Assembly: GCF_019429535.1 (NCBI RefSeq)
Contig: NZ_JAHXZM010000002.1
Location: 496,001 to 560,000 of the forward strand
From: Sphingomonas citricola
GTDB taxonomy: Bacteria; Pseudomonadota; Alphaproteobacteria; Sphingomonadales; Sphingomonadaceae
Reading direction: 5' to 3'
Length of the DNA: 64,000 nucleotides
In this document: positions 14,405 through 23,880 of the stretch, piece after piece
Numbering within the stretch: position 1 is the stretch's first letter
Layout of the letters: each line of letters begins with the position of its first letter
Program-made: the position numbers and the translations under genes
The notes under the pieces: model-generated
Databases searched by the model: none
Told to the model about the DNA's origin: nothing
The model's input: only the letters and a program-made list of their open reading frames with translations

Positions 14405-16267
14405 TCAGGCGGCGATGGCCTCGAGTTGCTCGTTCAGTTCGAGCCAGCTCTGCTCCGACGCGTCGATCTGTTCCTGCACGCTCGCGCGGCGTTTCATCAG
14501 TTCGGTCATGCTGAGCTTGGCGAGCGGGCCTTGCGCGGTCGAGGGATCGAACATCGCGCGGTCGAGCGCGCTCCGCTGCTCGGTCAGTTTCGCGAGCGCG
14601 GCCTCGGCATCGCGGGCCTGCTTACGCAAAGCCTTGTCCTGTTCGCGCTGTTCGGCCTGCTTGCGCGCGTCGGCCTTCGCCTTGGCCTTCGATTGCTTGC
14701 CCGAGCCGTCGCCCGAGAGGATCAGCTTGATGTAATCCTCGATCGCGCCGTCGAAGTCGCGCGCGGTGCCCCCATCGACCAGCACGAGCCGGTCGGCGGT
14801 CATCTCGAGCATGTGGCGGTCGTGGCTGACGATGACGACCGCGCCGGTGTAGCCGTTCAGCGCCTGGATCAGCGCCTCGCGCGCGTCGACGTCGAGGTGG
14901 TTGGTCGGCTCGTCGAGGATCAGGAGGTGCGGCGCGTCGCGGGTGATGAGCGCGAGCGCGAGCCGCGCGCGCTCGCCGCCCGACAATTTGCCGACCTTGG
15001 TGATCGCCTTGTCGCCCTGGAACCCGAAGCGGCCGAGCTGCGCGCGCACCGCCGACGGCGACGAGCCCTCCATCAGCGATGACATGTGCTGGAGCGGGGT
15101 TTCGTCGCGGTCGAGTTCCTCGACCTGATACTGGGTGAAATAGCCGACGCGCATCTTGCCGCTCGCCTGCATCGCCCCCTCCATCGGGGTGAGTTGCGCG
15201 GCGAGCAGTCGGGCGAGCGTCGTCTTGCCGTTGCCGTTGCGTCCGAGCAGCGCGACGCGCTCGTCGGGGTCGATGCGCAGGTTCAACCGCTTGAGGATCG
15301 GCGTCTCGCCATAGCCGACGGTGGCGAGGTCGAGCGTGATGAGCGGCGGGCGCAGCGCGGTCGGATCCGGGAAGTCGAACGACAAGGACGGATCGTCCAT
15401 CACCTCGGCGATCGGTTGCATCCGCGCCAGCGCCTTGACGCGCGACTGCGCCTGTTTCGCGGTCGAGGCACGCGCGGAGTTGCGCGCGACGAACTCCTTC
15501 AGCTTCTCTCGCTCGGCCATCTGCTTCTCGCGCGCGGCGGCTTGCTGTGCCTGCCGCTCGGCACGCTGGCGCTCGAACGCGTCATAGCCGCCGGGGTAGA
15601 GCGTCAGCTTGCCGCGGTCGAGGTGGAGGATGTGGTCGACGACGTTGTTGAGGAAATCGCGCTCGTGGCTGACGACGACGATCGTCGCCTGATAGGATTT
15701 GAGGAAATCCTCCAGCCACAACACCGCTTCGAGATCGAGGTGGTTCGACGGCTCGTCGAGCAGCAGCAGGTCGGGGGCGGAGAACAGCAAGGAGGCGAGC
15801 GCGACGCGCATCCGCCAGCCGCCCGAGAAGCTTTCGAGCGGGCGGTTCTGCATCTCCTCGTCGAAGCCGAGGCCGACGAGGATGCGCGAGGCGCGCGACG
15901 GCGCGGACCAGGCGTCGATCGCCATCAACCGCTCGTGGATGTCGCCGAGCCGGTCCATGTCCTCCATGTTCTCGCTCTCGGCGAGCAGCGCGGTACGCTC
16001 GACATCGGCGGCGAGCACCGTCTCGATCGGGGTGGAGTCGCCGCCGGGGGCCTCCTGTGCGATGTAGCCCAGGCGCGCGCCGCGCGGCATGTCGGCGCTG
16101 CCGGTGTCGGGCTCCAGCATCCCCGCGATCACGCGCACCAGCGTCGACTTGCCAGCACCATTGCGGCCGATCAGCCCGATACGCCCGCGCGGCGGCAGCG
16201 CGGCGGTGGCGCGATCAAGGATCGTCCGCCCGCCGAGGCGAACGGTGATGTCGGAAAGATTGAGCAT
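14405..16267 (-). CDS. ABC-F ATPase, YheS type
   Basis: 620 residues with two ABC cassettes and no membrane segments: Walker A GRNGAGKST at 34-42, signature FSGGWRMR, DEPSNHLD and SHERDF in the first; GRNGNGKTT, LSGGERARLALAL, DEPTNHLD and SHDRHML in the second. The linker between the cassettes is the Gln/Arg-rich ABC-F arm, and the C-terminus is a coiled coil (KQAEQREQDKALRKQARDAEAAL). The order and spacing match E. coli YheS (637 residues). ABC-F proteins bind the ribosomal E site and relieve stalled translation. It is divergent from uvrC. Confidence 0.93.
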   Translation of the reverse strand: MLNLSDITVRLGGRTILDRATAALPPRGRIGLIGRNGAGKSTLVRVIAGMLEPDTGSADMPRGARLGYIAQEAPGGDSTPIETVLAADVERTALLAESENMEDMDRLGDIHERLMAIDAWSAPSRASRILVGLGFDEEMQNRPLESFSGGWRMRVALASLLFSAPDLLLLDEPSNHLDLEAVLWLEDFLKSYQATIVVVSHERDFLNNVVDHILHLDRGKLTLYPGGYDAFERQRAERQAQQAAAREKQMAEREKLKEFVARNSARASTAKQAQSRVKALARMQPIAEVMDDPSLSFDFPDPTALRPPLITLDLATVGYGETPILKRLNLRIDPDERVALLGRNGNGKTTLARLLAAQLTPMEGAMQASGKMRVGYFTQYQVEELDRDETPLQHMSSLMEGSSPSAVRAQLGRFGFQGDKAITKVGKLSGGERARLALALITRDAPHLLILDEPTNHLDVDAREALIQALNGYTGAVVIVSHDRHMLEMTADRLVLVDGGTARDFDGAIEDYIKLILSGDGSGKQSKAKAKADARKQAEQREQDKALRKQARDAEAALAKLTEQRSALDRAMFDPSTAQGPLAKLSMTELMKRRASVQEQIDASEQSWLELNEQLEAIAA

Positions 16268-16365
16268 GCGCGCGCGCTTAGCAGATGCAGCACGGGATTT
16301 CGAGCGCTTGCCGCCGGGTAGCCGACCGGTTGCCGGAGAGTCCGCGTTTACCTAGATGGGCTGGC

Positions 16366-18282
16366 ATGTCAGGCTACGGCCCCCCCGAACGATTCAACGA
16401 AGAAGCCGCCACCTTCACGATCCGCGGCAGCGACGCGCCCGATCTGCAGGCGGGCGTGGCGGCAATCCGCAACGTGCTGAAAACGCTGCCGCTCAAGCCC
16501 GGCGTGTACCGGATGCAGGATGCCAAGGGCGAGGTGCTGTACGTCGGCAAGGCGCGCGCGCTGAAGAACCGCGTCGGCAATTACGTCCAGATCGAGCGGC
16601 TGTCGAAGCGCATCCAGCGGATGGTGTCGCAGACGCGGTCGATGACGATCGTCACGACCAACAACGAGGCCGAGGCGCTGCTGCTCGAGGCGCAACTGAT
16701 CAAGCGCTATCGCCCGCCGTACAACGTGCTGCTGCGCGACGATAAGAGCTTCCCGTTCATCCTGCTGCGCGCCGACCACGATTTTCCGCGAGTGCAGAAG
16801 CATCGCGGGGCGCGGAAGGCGAAGGGCAATTACTACGGCCCGTTCGCGAGCGCGGGCAGCGTCAACAATACGCTCAACGCGTTGCAGAAGCTGTTCCTGC
16901 TGCGAAGCTGCACCGACGTCTTCTTCAAGACGCGCGACCGGCCGTGTCTGCTGTACCAGATCAAGCGCTGCTCGGCGCCGTGCGTCGGCCGCATCTCGCA
17001 ACCCGACTACGACGAGCTGGTCGGCGACGCGAAGAAGTTCCTCGCCGGGAAAACCACCGACGTGCAGGCGAAGCTCGGCGCGCAGATGCAGGCCGCGGCG
17101 GAGAACATGGACTTCGAGCTCGCCGCGGTGCTGCGCGACCGGTTGAAGGCGCTGACCTTCATCCAGGGGACGCAGTTCATCAACGCCGAAGGCGTGGGGG
17201 ACGCGGACATCTTCGCGCTGGCGTGCCTGGAGGGGGTGATCGGCATCCAGGCGTTCTTTATCCGCGGCGGGCAGAATTGGGGGCACCGCAGCTTTTTCCC
17301 GTCGCACACCGCCGAGGTGAGCGAGGAAGAGGTGCTGCAATTGTTCCTGATGCAATTCTACGAGGAGGTGCCGCCGGCGCGGACGATCTTCGTCGATCGC
17401 GAGTTGCCCGAGGCGCCGCTGCTGATGGAGGCCTTGACCGAGCAGGCGAAGCGCAAGGTTGAGATCACGGTGCCGCAGCGCGGCACGCGGCGGCGGTTGC
17501 TCGATCAGGCGACGCGCAACGCGAAGGAAGCACTGGAGCGGCGGCTGGCGGAGAGCACGACGCAGACGCGGCTCAACCGCGAAGTCGCCGACCTGTTCGA
17601 GCTCGCCGAGCCGCCCGAGCGGATCGAGGTGTACGACAACAGCCACATCCAGGGCACGAACGCGGTCGGCGCGATGGTGGTCGCGGGGCCGGAGGGGTTC
17701 CGCAAGGGCCAGTATCGCAAGTTCAACATCAAGCAGGCCGCGACCGACGACGATTTCGCGATGATGCGCGAGGTGCTGACCCGCCGCTTCTCGCGCGCGC
17801 TGGAGGAGGACCCGGATCGCGACTCCGGCGAATGGCCCGATCTGGTGCTGCTCGACGGCGGGCGCGGGCAGTTGAACGCGGCCAAGGCGGTGCTGGAGGA
17901 TCTGGGCATCGAGGACGTGTGCCTGGTGGGTGTCGCCAAGGGGCCGCACCACGGGCGCGAGGGGCGCGAGGTGTTCCACCTGATGGACGGGCGCGAACTG
18001 ACGCTGCCGGTGAACGCGCCGGTGCTGTTCTACCTGCAACGGTTGCGCGACGAGGTGCACCGCTACGTCATCGGCGCGCACCGCGCGAAGCGCGCGAAGG
18101 CGATCGGCGCCAGCCCGCTCGACGAGGTGCCGGGCATCGGGCCGGCGCGCAAAAAGGCGCTGTTAATGCATTTCGGCACCGGGCGCGCGGTCAGGAACGC
18201 GAGCCTCGAGGATCTGCAAAAAGCGCCGGGCGTATCGGCGAGCGTCGCGCAGACGGTGTACGACTTCTATCACGCGCATTGA
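16366..18282 (+). CDS. uvrC: excinuclease ABC subunit C
   Basis: 638 residues from ATG 16366. The longer frame from 16285 adds residues not seen in UvrC and overlaps the promoter region of the divergent ABC-F gene. A GIY-YIG nuclease (KPGVYRMQDAKGEVLYVGKA) makes the 3' incision. The Cys-rich link (CLLYQIKRCSAPCVG), the UVR helix pair (AAENMDFELAAVLRDRLKAL), the RNase H-like 5' nuclease domain (IEVYDNSHIQGTNAVGAMV, LVLLDGGRGQL) and the C-terminal HhH pair (DEVPGIGPARKKALLMHFG) follow. It cuts on both sides of bulky lesions loaded by UvrAB. Confidence 0.97.
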   Translation: MSGYGPPERFNEEAATFTIRGSDAPDLQAGVAAIRNVLKTLPLKPGVYRMQDAKGEVLYVGKARALKNRVGNYVQIERLSKRIQRMVSQTRSMTIVTTNNEAEALLLEAQLIKRYRPPYNVLLRDDKSFPFILLRADHDFPRVQKHRGARKAKGNYYGPFASAGSVNNTLNALQKLFLLRSCTDVFFKTRDRPCLLYQIKRCSAPCVGRISQPDYDELVGDAKKFLAGKTTDVQAKLGAQMQAAAENMDFELAAVLRDRLKALTFIQGTQFINAEGVGDADIFALACLEGVIGIQAFFIRGGQNWGHRSFFPSHTAEVSEEEVLQLFLMQFYEEVPPARTIFVDRELPEAPLLMEALTEQAKRKVEITVPQRGTRRRLLDQATRNAKEALERRLAESTTQTRLNREVADLFELAEPPERIEVYDNSHIQGTNAVGAMVVAGPEGFRKGQYRKFNIKQAATDDDFAMMREVLTRRFSRALEEDPDRDSGEWPDLVLLDGGRGQLNAAKAVLEDLGIEDVCLVGVAKGPHHGREGREVFHLMDGRELTLPVNAPVLFYLQRLRDEVHRYVIGAHRAKRAKAIGASPLDEVPGIGPARKKALLMHFGTGRAVRNASLEDLQKAPGVSASVAQTVYDFYHAH

Positions 18283-18364
18283 GCGCGGAAACTGTAAATT
18301 CCGGTCGCTTGTCGGCGATCGCGCGTCCGCTAAGCTGAACCCGGGGATCATCGGGGGATCAGGG

Positions 18365-21175
18365 ATGCGGCGCTCGCCGTTGTTGTTCGCGTTGTTGGGG
18401 TCGTGCGGGTTGTGCGTGGCGGGTGCCGCGCAGGCGGGCGACAAGCCGTTGTACCAACCTGCGCCGACGTGGATCGCGCCCGCGCCGTCGATCGACGCGA
18501 CCAAACTGACCGATGCGTCGCCCGCGCTCGTCCTGCTCGACAGCCAGCAGCGCGTCGAGAACGGACAGGTGTGGTCGTATTTCGACACCGCGACGCGCGC
18601 CTCCTCGGCGCAGGCGCTGAGCGAGATCGGCGACGTGAAGCTGCAATGGCAGCCCGCGCAGGGTGACCTGGTCATCCACCGGGCCGAGATCATTCGCGGC
18701 GCGCAGCATATCGACCTGCTGGCCAACAAGCCGCCGTTCACCGTGCTGCGTCGCGAGGAGCAGCTCGATCAGCGTCAGCTCGACGGCGCATTGACCGCGA
18801 TGATGAACGCCGAGGGGTTGAGCGTCGGCGACGTGCTGCACGTGTCCTTCTCGATGACGCGACGCGACCCGACGCTGAAGGGCGACGCGCAGTTGTTCGC
18901 CGGACTGCCGACCGCGCCGGCGCAGATCGGTTTCGGGCGCGTTCGGGTGGTGTGGCCGGAGACGACCGACCTCAAATGGCGCAGCTACGCCGATGGCGTG
19001 ACCGCCAAACCGGTGACGAAGAATGGCTGGCGCGAGCTGACCGTGCCGTTACCGCTCGTTAAACAGCCCGAGGTGCCCGACGACGCGCCGGCGCGGTTTC
19101 GGAAGCTTCCGATGCTGGAGGCGACGACCTTCGCCGACTGGGCCGCGGTATCGAAGGTGATGGCGCCGCTGTACACGACCGATGGCGCGATCGCGCCGGG
19201 CAGTCCGCTCGCCGCCGAAGTGGCGCGGATCAAGGCGGCGCAGGCGCAACCGCTCGCGCGCGCGGCGCTCGCGCTGCAATCGGTGCAGGACAACATCCGC
19301 TACCTCGTGCTCGGGATGGACACGGGCAATTACGTGCCGCAGCCCGCGGCGCAGACGTGGGAGAAGCGATTCGGCGATTGCAAGGCGAAGACGCTGCTGC
19401 TGCTCGCGATGCTGCACGCGATGGATATCGAGGCCGAGCCGGTGCTGGCGAGCGCGCGGATGCCGGGTCTGGTCGCCGACCGGCTGGCAAGCGCGGGCGC
19501 GTTCGATCACGTGCTGGTTCGCGCGACCATCGACGGCGAGAGCCTATGGCTCGACGGTACCGCATCGGGCGCGCGTCTGGCCGACATTCGCGACACGCCC
19601 GCGCTCGGCACCGTGCTGCCGGTGCGTGCGAACGGCGCCACGTTGATGCCGATCGCGCTGCGCCCCGACGCGCGTCCGACGGTGACCGTGTCGGTCGATC
19701 TCGACGATCGCGGTGGTGTCGACACGCCGTCGATCGTCAAGGCCGAGGTGCAGCTGCGCAGCCACGGTGCCGACGCGATCGGTGCAGCGGCGGCGCAGGC
19801 GACCCCCGACCAGCGCCGCGAGATCGCGCAGCGCATCCTTTCGAGCCAGGCGGGGTCGGGCAGCTACGTCGACCCGAAGATCGTTTACGATCCCGCTGCG
19901 GGCATCGCGACGATCAGCGCCACGGGCATCGCGAGCACGCATTGGTCGCAGACGGAGCGGCGTTATCGCCTGCCGCTCGATACCGCGGTGGGCAAGCTGG
20001 ATTTCACGCCCGATCGCGCGCGCACTGCCTGGTCGGCGGTTCCGGTGCAGCTGCCGGGGCCTGCCGCGATCGTGTATCGCACGACCTTCCACCTGCCCGA
20101 TGGCGGGCGCGGCTATACGCTGGAAGGCGATCGCACGTTGCCCGCGACCCTGGCGGGCAAGCGTATGGCGCGCCGTGTCTCGATGAACGGCGATACGGTG
20201 GTGATCGAGGACCGCGTCGATGAACTGGGGGGCGAGATGGCAGCGGCGGACCTCCCCGCGATGCGCGCGGCACTGGCGCAGGCGCGCAGCCGTTCGCCGG
20301 TCGTGATCGCGCCGGCGGGCGTCGGCGGCCGCGCCTATTGGCAGGCCGCGCGTCTGGCAGGACTACACAAGCCCATCGACGCGATGTTCGCGCGCGTGAT
20401 CGCGGCCGATCCCAAATCGACCGGCAATTACGCGTGGCGCGCGCGCTTTCACAATGGATCGGCCGACCGCGCAGCCGCGGCGGTGGATTATTCGGGCGCG
20501 ATCGCGATCGAACCGAGCGTGGACCTCTATCTCGCCCGCGCCAACATGTATGAGGAGCTCGGGCAGGGCGCGAAGCAGCTTGCCGACATCGAGGCGGCGC
20601 GAAAGCTCGATCCCGAAAACGACGAGGCGCTGGGCGCGCTCGCCATCTATCAGGCGAAACACGGCCAGGGCAGCGCCGCGCTCGCGCTGATCGACGCGCG
20701 GCTCGACCGCGCGGGCAGCAAGGAGCGGCCCGACTGGCTGGTCGCCAAGGCCAACGCACAGTCGGATGCGGGGCAGAAGGAGGCGGCGCTCGCCACGCTC
20801 GACGGCGCGATCGGCGAGAAGCCCGGCAACCCGACGCTGCTCAACGCGCGCTGCTGGCAACGCGGTGTCGGCAATGTCGCGCTCGAGGCTGCGTTGAAGG
20901 ATTGCACCCGGTCGATCGAACTGAGCGATTCGACCTACATGGCGCTCGATAGCCGCGCGCTGATCTATTACCGCATGGGCCGGTTCGACGACGCGCTCGC
21001 CGATCTGACCGCCGCGCTGGAGGCGGATCCCGACCTGTCGGCGAGCCGCTTCATGCGCGGGGTGGTGCTACACCGCACCGGCAAAATCGCGGAGGGCGAC
21101 AAGGAACTGGCGCTCGCCCGGTTGATCGACCCGCAGGTTGATGCCGATTACGCACGCTGGGGGATCAAACCGTGA
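18365..21175 (+). CDS. DUF3857-transglutaminase-TPR exported protein
   Basis: 936 residues with a signal peptide (LLFALLGSCGLCVAGAAQAG). Residues ~60-250 are DUF3857. Residues ~270-430 are a transglutaminase-like domain with catalytic C339 in FGDCKAK and a downstream FDHVLVRATI histidine. After a beta-rich section, residues ~680-930 are TPR-like helical repeats (e.g. ALGALAIYQAKHGQGSAALALIDA, YYRMGRFDDALADLTAALEADP). Transglutaminase-like domains of this type often act as periplasmic proteases or cross-linkers; the substrate is unknown. It follows uvrC by 82 bases and could have its own promoter. Confidence 0.88.
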   Translation: MRRSPLLFALLGSCGLCVAGAAQAGDKPLYQPAPTWIAPAPSIDATKLTDASPALVLLDSQQRVENGQVWSYFDTATRASSAQALSEIGDVKLQWQPAQGDLVIHRAEIIRGAQHIDLLANKPPFTVLRREEQLDQRQLDGALTAMMNAEGLSVGDVLHVSFSMTRRDPTLKGDAQLFAGLPTAPAQIGFGRVRVVWPETTDLKWRSYADGVTAKPVTKNGWRELTVPLPLVKQPEVPDDAPARFRKLPMLEATTFADWAAVSKVMAPLYTTDGAIAPGSPLAAEVARIKAAQAQPLARAALALQSVQDNIRYLVLGMDTGNYVPQPAAQTWEKRFGDCKAKTLLLLAMLHAMDIEAEPVLASARMPGLVADRLASAGAFDHVLVRATIDGESLWLDGTASGARLADIRDTPALGTVLPVRANGATLMPIALRPDARPTVTVSVDLDDRGGVDTPSIVKAEVQLRSHGADAIGAAAAQATPDQRREIAQRILSSQAGSGSYVDPKIVYDPAAGIATISATGIASTHWSQTERRYRLPLDTAVGKLDFTPDRARTAWSAVPVQLPGPAAIVYRTTFHLPDGGRGYTLEGDRTLPATLAGKRMARRVSMNGDTVVIEDRVDELGGEMAAADLPAMRAALAQARSRSPVVIAPAGVGGRAYWQAARLAGLHKPIDAMFARVIAADPKSTGNYAWRARFHNGSADRAAAAVDYSGAIAIEPSVDLYLARANMYEELGQGAKQLADIEAARKLDPENDEALGALAIYQAKHGQGSAALALIDARLDRAGSKERPDWLVAKANAQSDAGQKEAALATLDGAIGEKPGNPTLLNARCWQRGVGNVALEAALKDCTRSIELSDSTYMALDSRALIYYRMGRFDDALADLTAALEADPDLSASRFMRGVVLHRTGKIAEGDKELALARLIDPQVDADYARWGIKP

Positions 21176-21216
21176 CGGCAACGCCGCGGTAAGCCTTGCA
21201 CGCTAGGAAGGCGGTC

Positions 21217-22170
21217 ATGCCGGCCGTCTTCCTGACCATCGATACCGAATTCGCGTGGCGGCACCATGCCGCCGGGCTCGACGCGGCGACGATCCACGCA
21301 CGATCGGTCGAGCCCGCGGGCGTGGGGCTGACGTGGCAGCTCGCGGTGCTGGCGCGGGCGGGCTTGAAGGCGACGTTCTTCGTCGATCCGCTGCCCGCGC
21401 TGATCTACGGCGAGGAATGGGCGCGGCGGATGGTCGAGCCAGTGCTGGCGGCCGGCCAGGAGGTGCAGCTCCACTGCCACCCGAACTGGATCGGCGCGGT
21501 GGCGGGCGACCGGGGCCTGGCGCATGGCGCGTTCGAGTTGATCGACCTGCCCGCCGACCGACAGCGCGCGGTGCTGTCCCGCGCGATCGACCTGCTGGTG
21601 GCGGCGGGCGCGCCGCGGCCGGTGGCGTTTCGCGCCGGCAGCTACTCGGCGAACGACGAAACCTTGTGTGCGCTCGCCGCGCTGGGGCTGGCGTATGACA
21701 GCAGCCACAACGGCGCGCACCATCCGTGGCCGAGCGCGATTCCGCTCGATCCGGCGCAGATCGCGCCCGTCGTGCGGCGCGGCGTAACCGAGGTGCCGGT
21801 GACGGTGATCGAGGACAAGCCCGGTTGCTGGCGAAACTTCCAGATCTGCGCGCTGTCGACGCGCGAAATGCGTGCGGCGATCGACCATGCGGTGGCGCAG
21901 GATCACGCCGCGGTGACGATCGTCGGGCACAGTTTCGAGCTCGCCAACCGCGCGGGCACTGCACCCAATCGCGTCCACGTCCACCGGTTCGAGGCACTCT
22001 GCGCGATGCTGGCCGAGCGGCGCGACGTGGCGCCGACGTGCCATTTCGCCGACCGCCCCGCGCTGCCGCTGGGGCAGCGCGACCGCCCGCTGGCGCCCGA
22101 CGCGCTGCGGCTGCGCTGGCGACAGGCGGAGCAATTGTGGTCGACGCTGGTGGCGGAGCGCGCGGCGTGA
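21217..22170 (+). CDS. WalW-like polysaccharide deacetylase
   Basis: 317 residues from ATG 21217, which has AGGAAGG just upstream. NodB-fold features are present: the catalytic T-I-D-T-E at residues 7-11, ATFFVDP, QLHCHPNW (two metal histidines), FRAGSYSAN and a late VGHSFEL. Such enzymes remove acetyl groups from surface sugars or hexosamines. There is no signal peptide, so it should work in the cytoplasm on a precursor. The TGA overlaps the GTG of the next gene (GTGA), so the deacetylase and acyltransferase are made together and probably modify the same glycan. Confidence 0.85.
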   Translation: MPAVFLTIDTEFAWRHHAAGLDAATIHARSVEPAGVGLTWQLAVLARAGLKATFFVDPLPALIYGEEWARRMVEPVLAAGQEVQLHCHPNWIGAVAGDRGLAHGAFELIDLPADRQRAVLSRAIDLLVAAGAPRPVAFRAGSYSANDETLCALAALGLAYDSSHNGAHHPWPSAIPLDPAQIAPVVRRGVTEVPVTVIEDKPGCWRNFQICALSTREMRAAIDHAVAQDHAAVTIVGHSFELANRAGTAPNRVHVHRFEALCAMLAERRDVAPTCHFADRPALPLGQRDRPLAPDALRLRWRQAEQLWSTLVAERAA

Positions 22171-23048
22171 GTTCGAGCGCGCTGAAGCTGCAGGTCGGCG
22201 CACGCACGCTGGTCAGTTTCCCGCGCCGGCTGGTGCGCGTGGCGTGGTCGCTGGAACAGGTGCTGGCGGTGCACGCGCCGGCGTTGCCCGCGTTGACGGA
22301 GGCGGATGACGGTTACCTCGTCACCTCGTTGCCCGAGGGGATCGCGCTCGACGCGGGCGGCCTGCGCTTCGTGCGGCAGCGTTACGTGCGCTATTACGTC
22401 GATCTCGCGGGCGGGCGGGAGGCTTGGGCGGCGGGGCTATCGGGGCAGGCGCGGTCGGGGTTGAAGCGCAAGGCGAAGAAGCTGGCGGCGGCGAACGGCG
22501 GCGTGCTCGACGTGCGGCGCTATCGCAGCGGGGTCGAGATGGCGGCGTTCCACCCGCTGGCGCGGCGCGTGTCGGCGACGACCTATCAGGAGCGGTTGCT
22601 GGGCGCCGGTCTGCCGGAGGATGCGGCGGGGCTGGTCGCGGCGGCGGCGGCGGACCGGGCGCGCGCGTGGCTGCTGTTCCTGGGCGACGCACCGATCGCC
22701 TATCTGTGGTGCGGCGCTGACGGCGACACGCTGCGTTACGATTACGTCGGGCACGATCCGGCCTATCAGGCGCTGTCACCGGGCAGTGTGTTGATGGGGG
22801 AGGCGCTGGGCGACCTGTTCGCCGATCGCTTCCGGTGGTTCGACTTCACCGAAGGCGAGGGACAGCACAAGCGAGGGCTGGCGAGCGGCGGCGTGGCGTG
22901 CCACGACGTGCTGCTGCTGCGCCCGACGATCGCCAATCGCGCGGCGGTGGCCGCGGTCGGCGGGTTCGATGCGGCGATGGTGATCGCGAAGAGGTGGAGC
23001 GAGACGCCGGCGTTGCGGGGGGTCGCGCAGCGGGTGCGGCGGGCGTGA
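22167..23048 (+). CDS. GNAT/FemAB-like acyltransferase
   Basis: 293 residues from GTG 22167 overlapping the deacetylase stop. The second half has the GNAT layout of the BioF2/CelD-like branch: ARAWLLFLGDAPIAYLWCGADGDTLRYDYVGHDPAYQALSPG (acceptor strand and beta bulge), then the helix GSVLMGEALGDLFADRFRWFDFTEGEGQHKRGL. FemAB/CelD-like enzymes transfer acyl groups to sugars or peptidoglycan precursors, and in alphaproteobacteria often sit with cellulose or exopolysaccharide genes. The pairing with a deacetylase supports a role in surface glycan tailoring; the acyl donor is not known. Confidence 0.78.
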   Translation: MSSSALKLQVGARTLVSFPRRLVRVAWSLEQVLAVHAPALPALTEADDGYLVTSLPEGIALDAGGLRFVRQRYVRYYVDLAGGREAWAAGLSGQARSGLKRKAKKLAAANGGVLDVRRYRSGVEMAAFHPLARRVSATTYQERLLGAGLPEDAAGLVAAAAADRARAWLLFLGDAPIAYLWCGADGDTLRYDYVGHDPAYQALSPGSVLMGEALGDLFADRFRWFDFTEGEGQHKRGLASGGVACHDVLLLRPTIANRAAVAAVGGFDAAMVIAKRWSETPALRGVAQRVRRA

Positions 23049-23120
23049 GCGGCGGGGTACGGCGCTTGCGTCAACGACCGAGCAGGTGACCCGCGGGGCC
23101 TGCGACCCTATCTCTCGACC

Positions 23121-23852
23121 ATGCACCTCGTCGCCGATGCCATTGTCCTGTCCGTGCGCGCGCACGGTGAGCATGGCGCGGTGGTGCGTGGCTTCACGCG
23201 GCAGGCGGGGGTGTGGCCGGGATACGTACGCGGCGGGCATTCGCGGCGGCTGCGCCCGATCCTGCAACCCGCCAATCTGGTGCGGGCCGAGTGGCGCGCG
23301 CGGACCGACGAGCAATTGCCTGCGCTGACCGTCGAGCTGATCCACAGCCGCGCGCCGCTCTACGCCGAGGCGCTGGCGGCGGCGGCGCTCGAATGGCTCG
23401 CCGCGCTGACCGCGGCGGCCCTGCCCGAAGCGCAGCCGTATCCGCGCGTGCACGATGCGCTGGCGGGCGCGCTCGACGCGGTCGAGGCAGCGCCGAGTGC
23501 CAAGGGCTGGGCGGGGGCGCTGGCGCGCTACGAGCTGCTGCTGCTCGCCGAATTGGGCTTCGGGCTCGATTTGTCGGCGTGCGTCGCGACCGGTCGGGTC
23601 GACGATCTCGCCTTCGTCAGCCCCAGGAGCGGCGCGGCGGTGAGCCGGGTGGCGGCGGAGGGGTATGAGGCCAGGCTGCTGCGGCTGCCCACGTTCCTGA
23701 TCACCGGCGGCGCGGCGACGTGGGACGAGGTGACCGACGCGCTGGCGATCACCGGGCATTTCCTCGAACGCGACGTGCTGGTCGATCGGCGGCGCGAGAC
23801 GCTGGCGGCGCGCGACCGGCTGGTCGACCGGCTGAAAAGGGCGGTTGCCTGA
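23121..23852 (+). CDS. recO: DNA repair protein RecO
   Basis: 243 residues. The N-terminal OB fold begins [22 protein letters not shown], and the helical domain contains [29 protein letters not shown], where RecO proteins keep the [15 protein letters not shown] pattern. The zinc cysteines of some RecO proteins are missing, as in many alphaproteobacteria. RecO helps RecR load RecA onto SSB-coated single strands. ATG 23121 fits the family start. It is 28 bases ahead of leuB on the same strand. Confidence 0.93.
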   Translation: MHLVADAIVLSVRAHGEHGAVVRGFTRQAGVWPGYVRGGHSRRLRPILQPANLVRAEWRARTDEQLPALTVELIHSRAPLYAEALAAAALEWLAALTAAALPEAQPYPRVHDALAGALDAVEAAPSAKGWAGALARYELLLLAELGFGLDLSACVATGRVDDLAFVSPRSGAAVSRVAAEGYEARLLRLPTFLITGGAATWDEVTDALAITGHFLERDVLVDRRRETLAARDRLVDRLKRAVA

Positions 23853-23880
23853 GCGGGGCGGACGCGCCATTCCGACGGGC

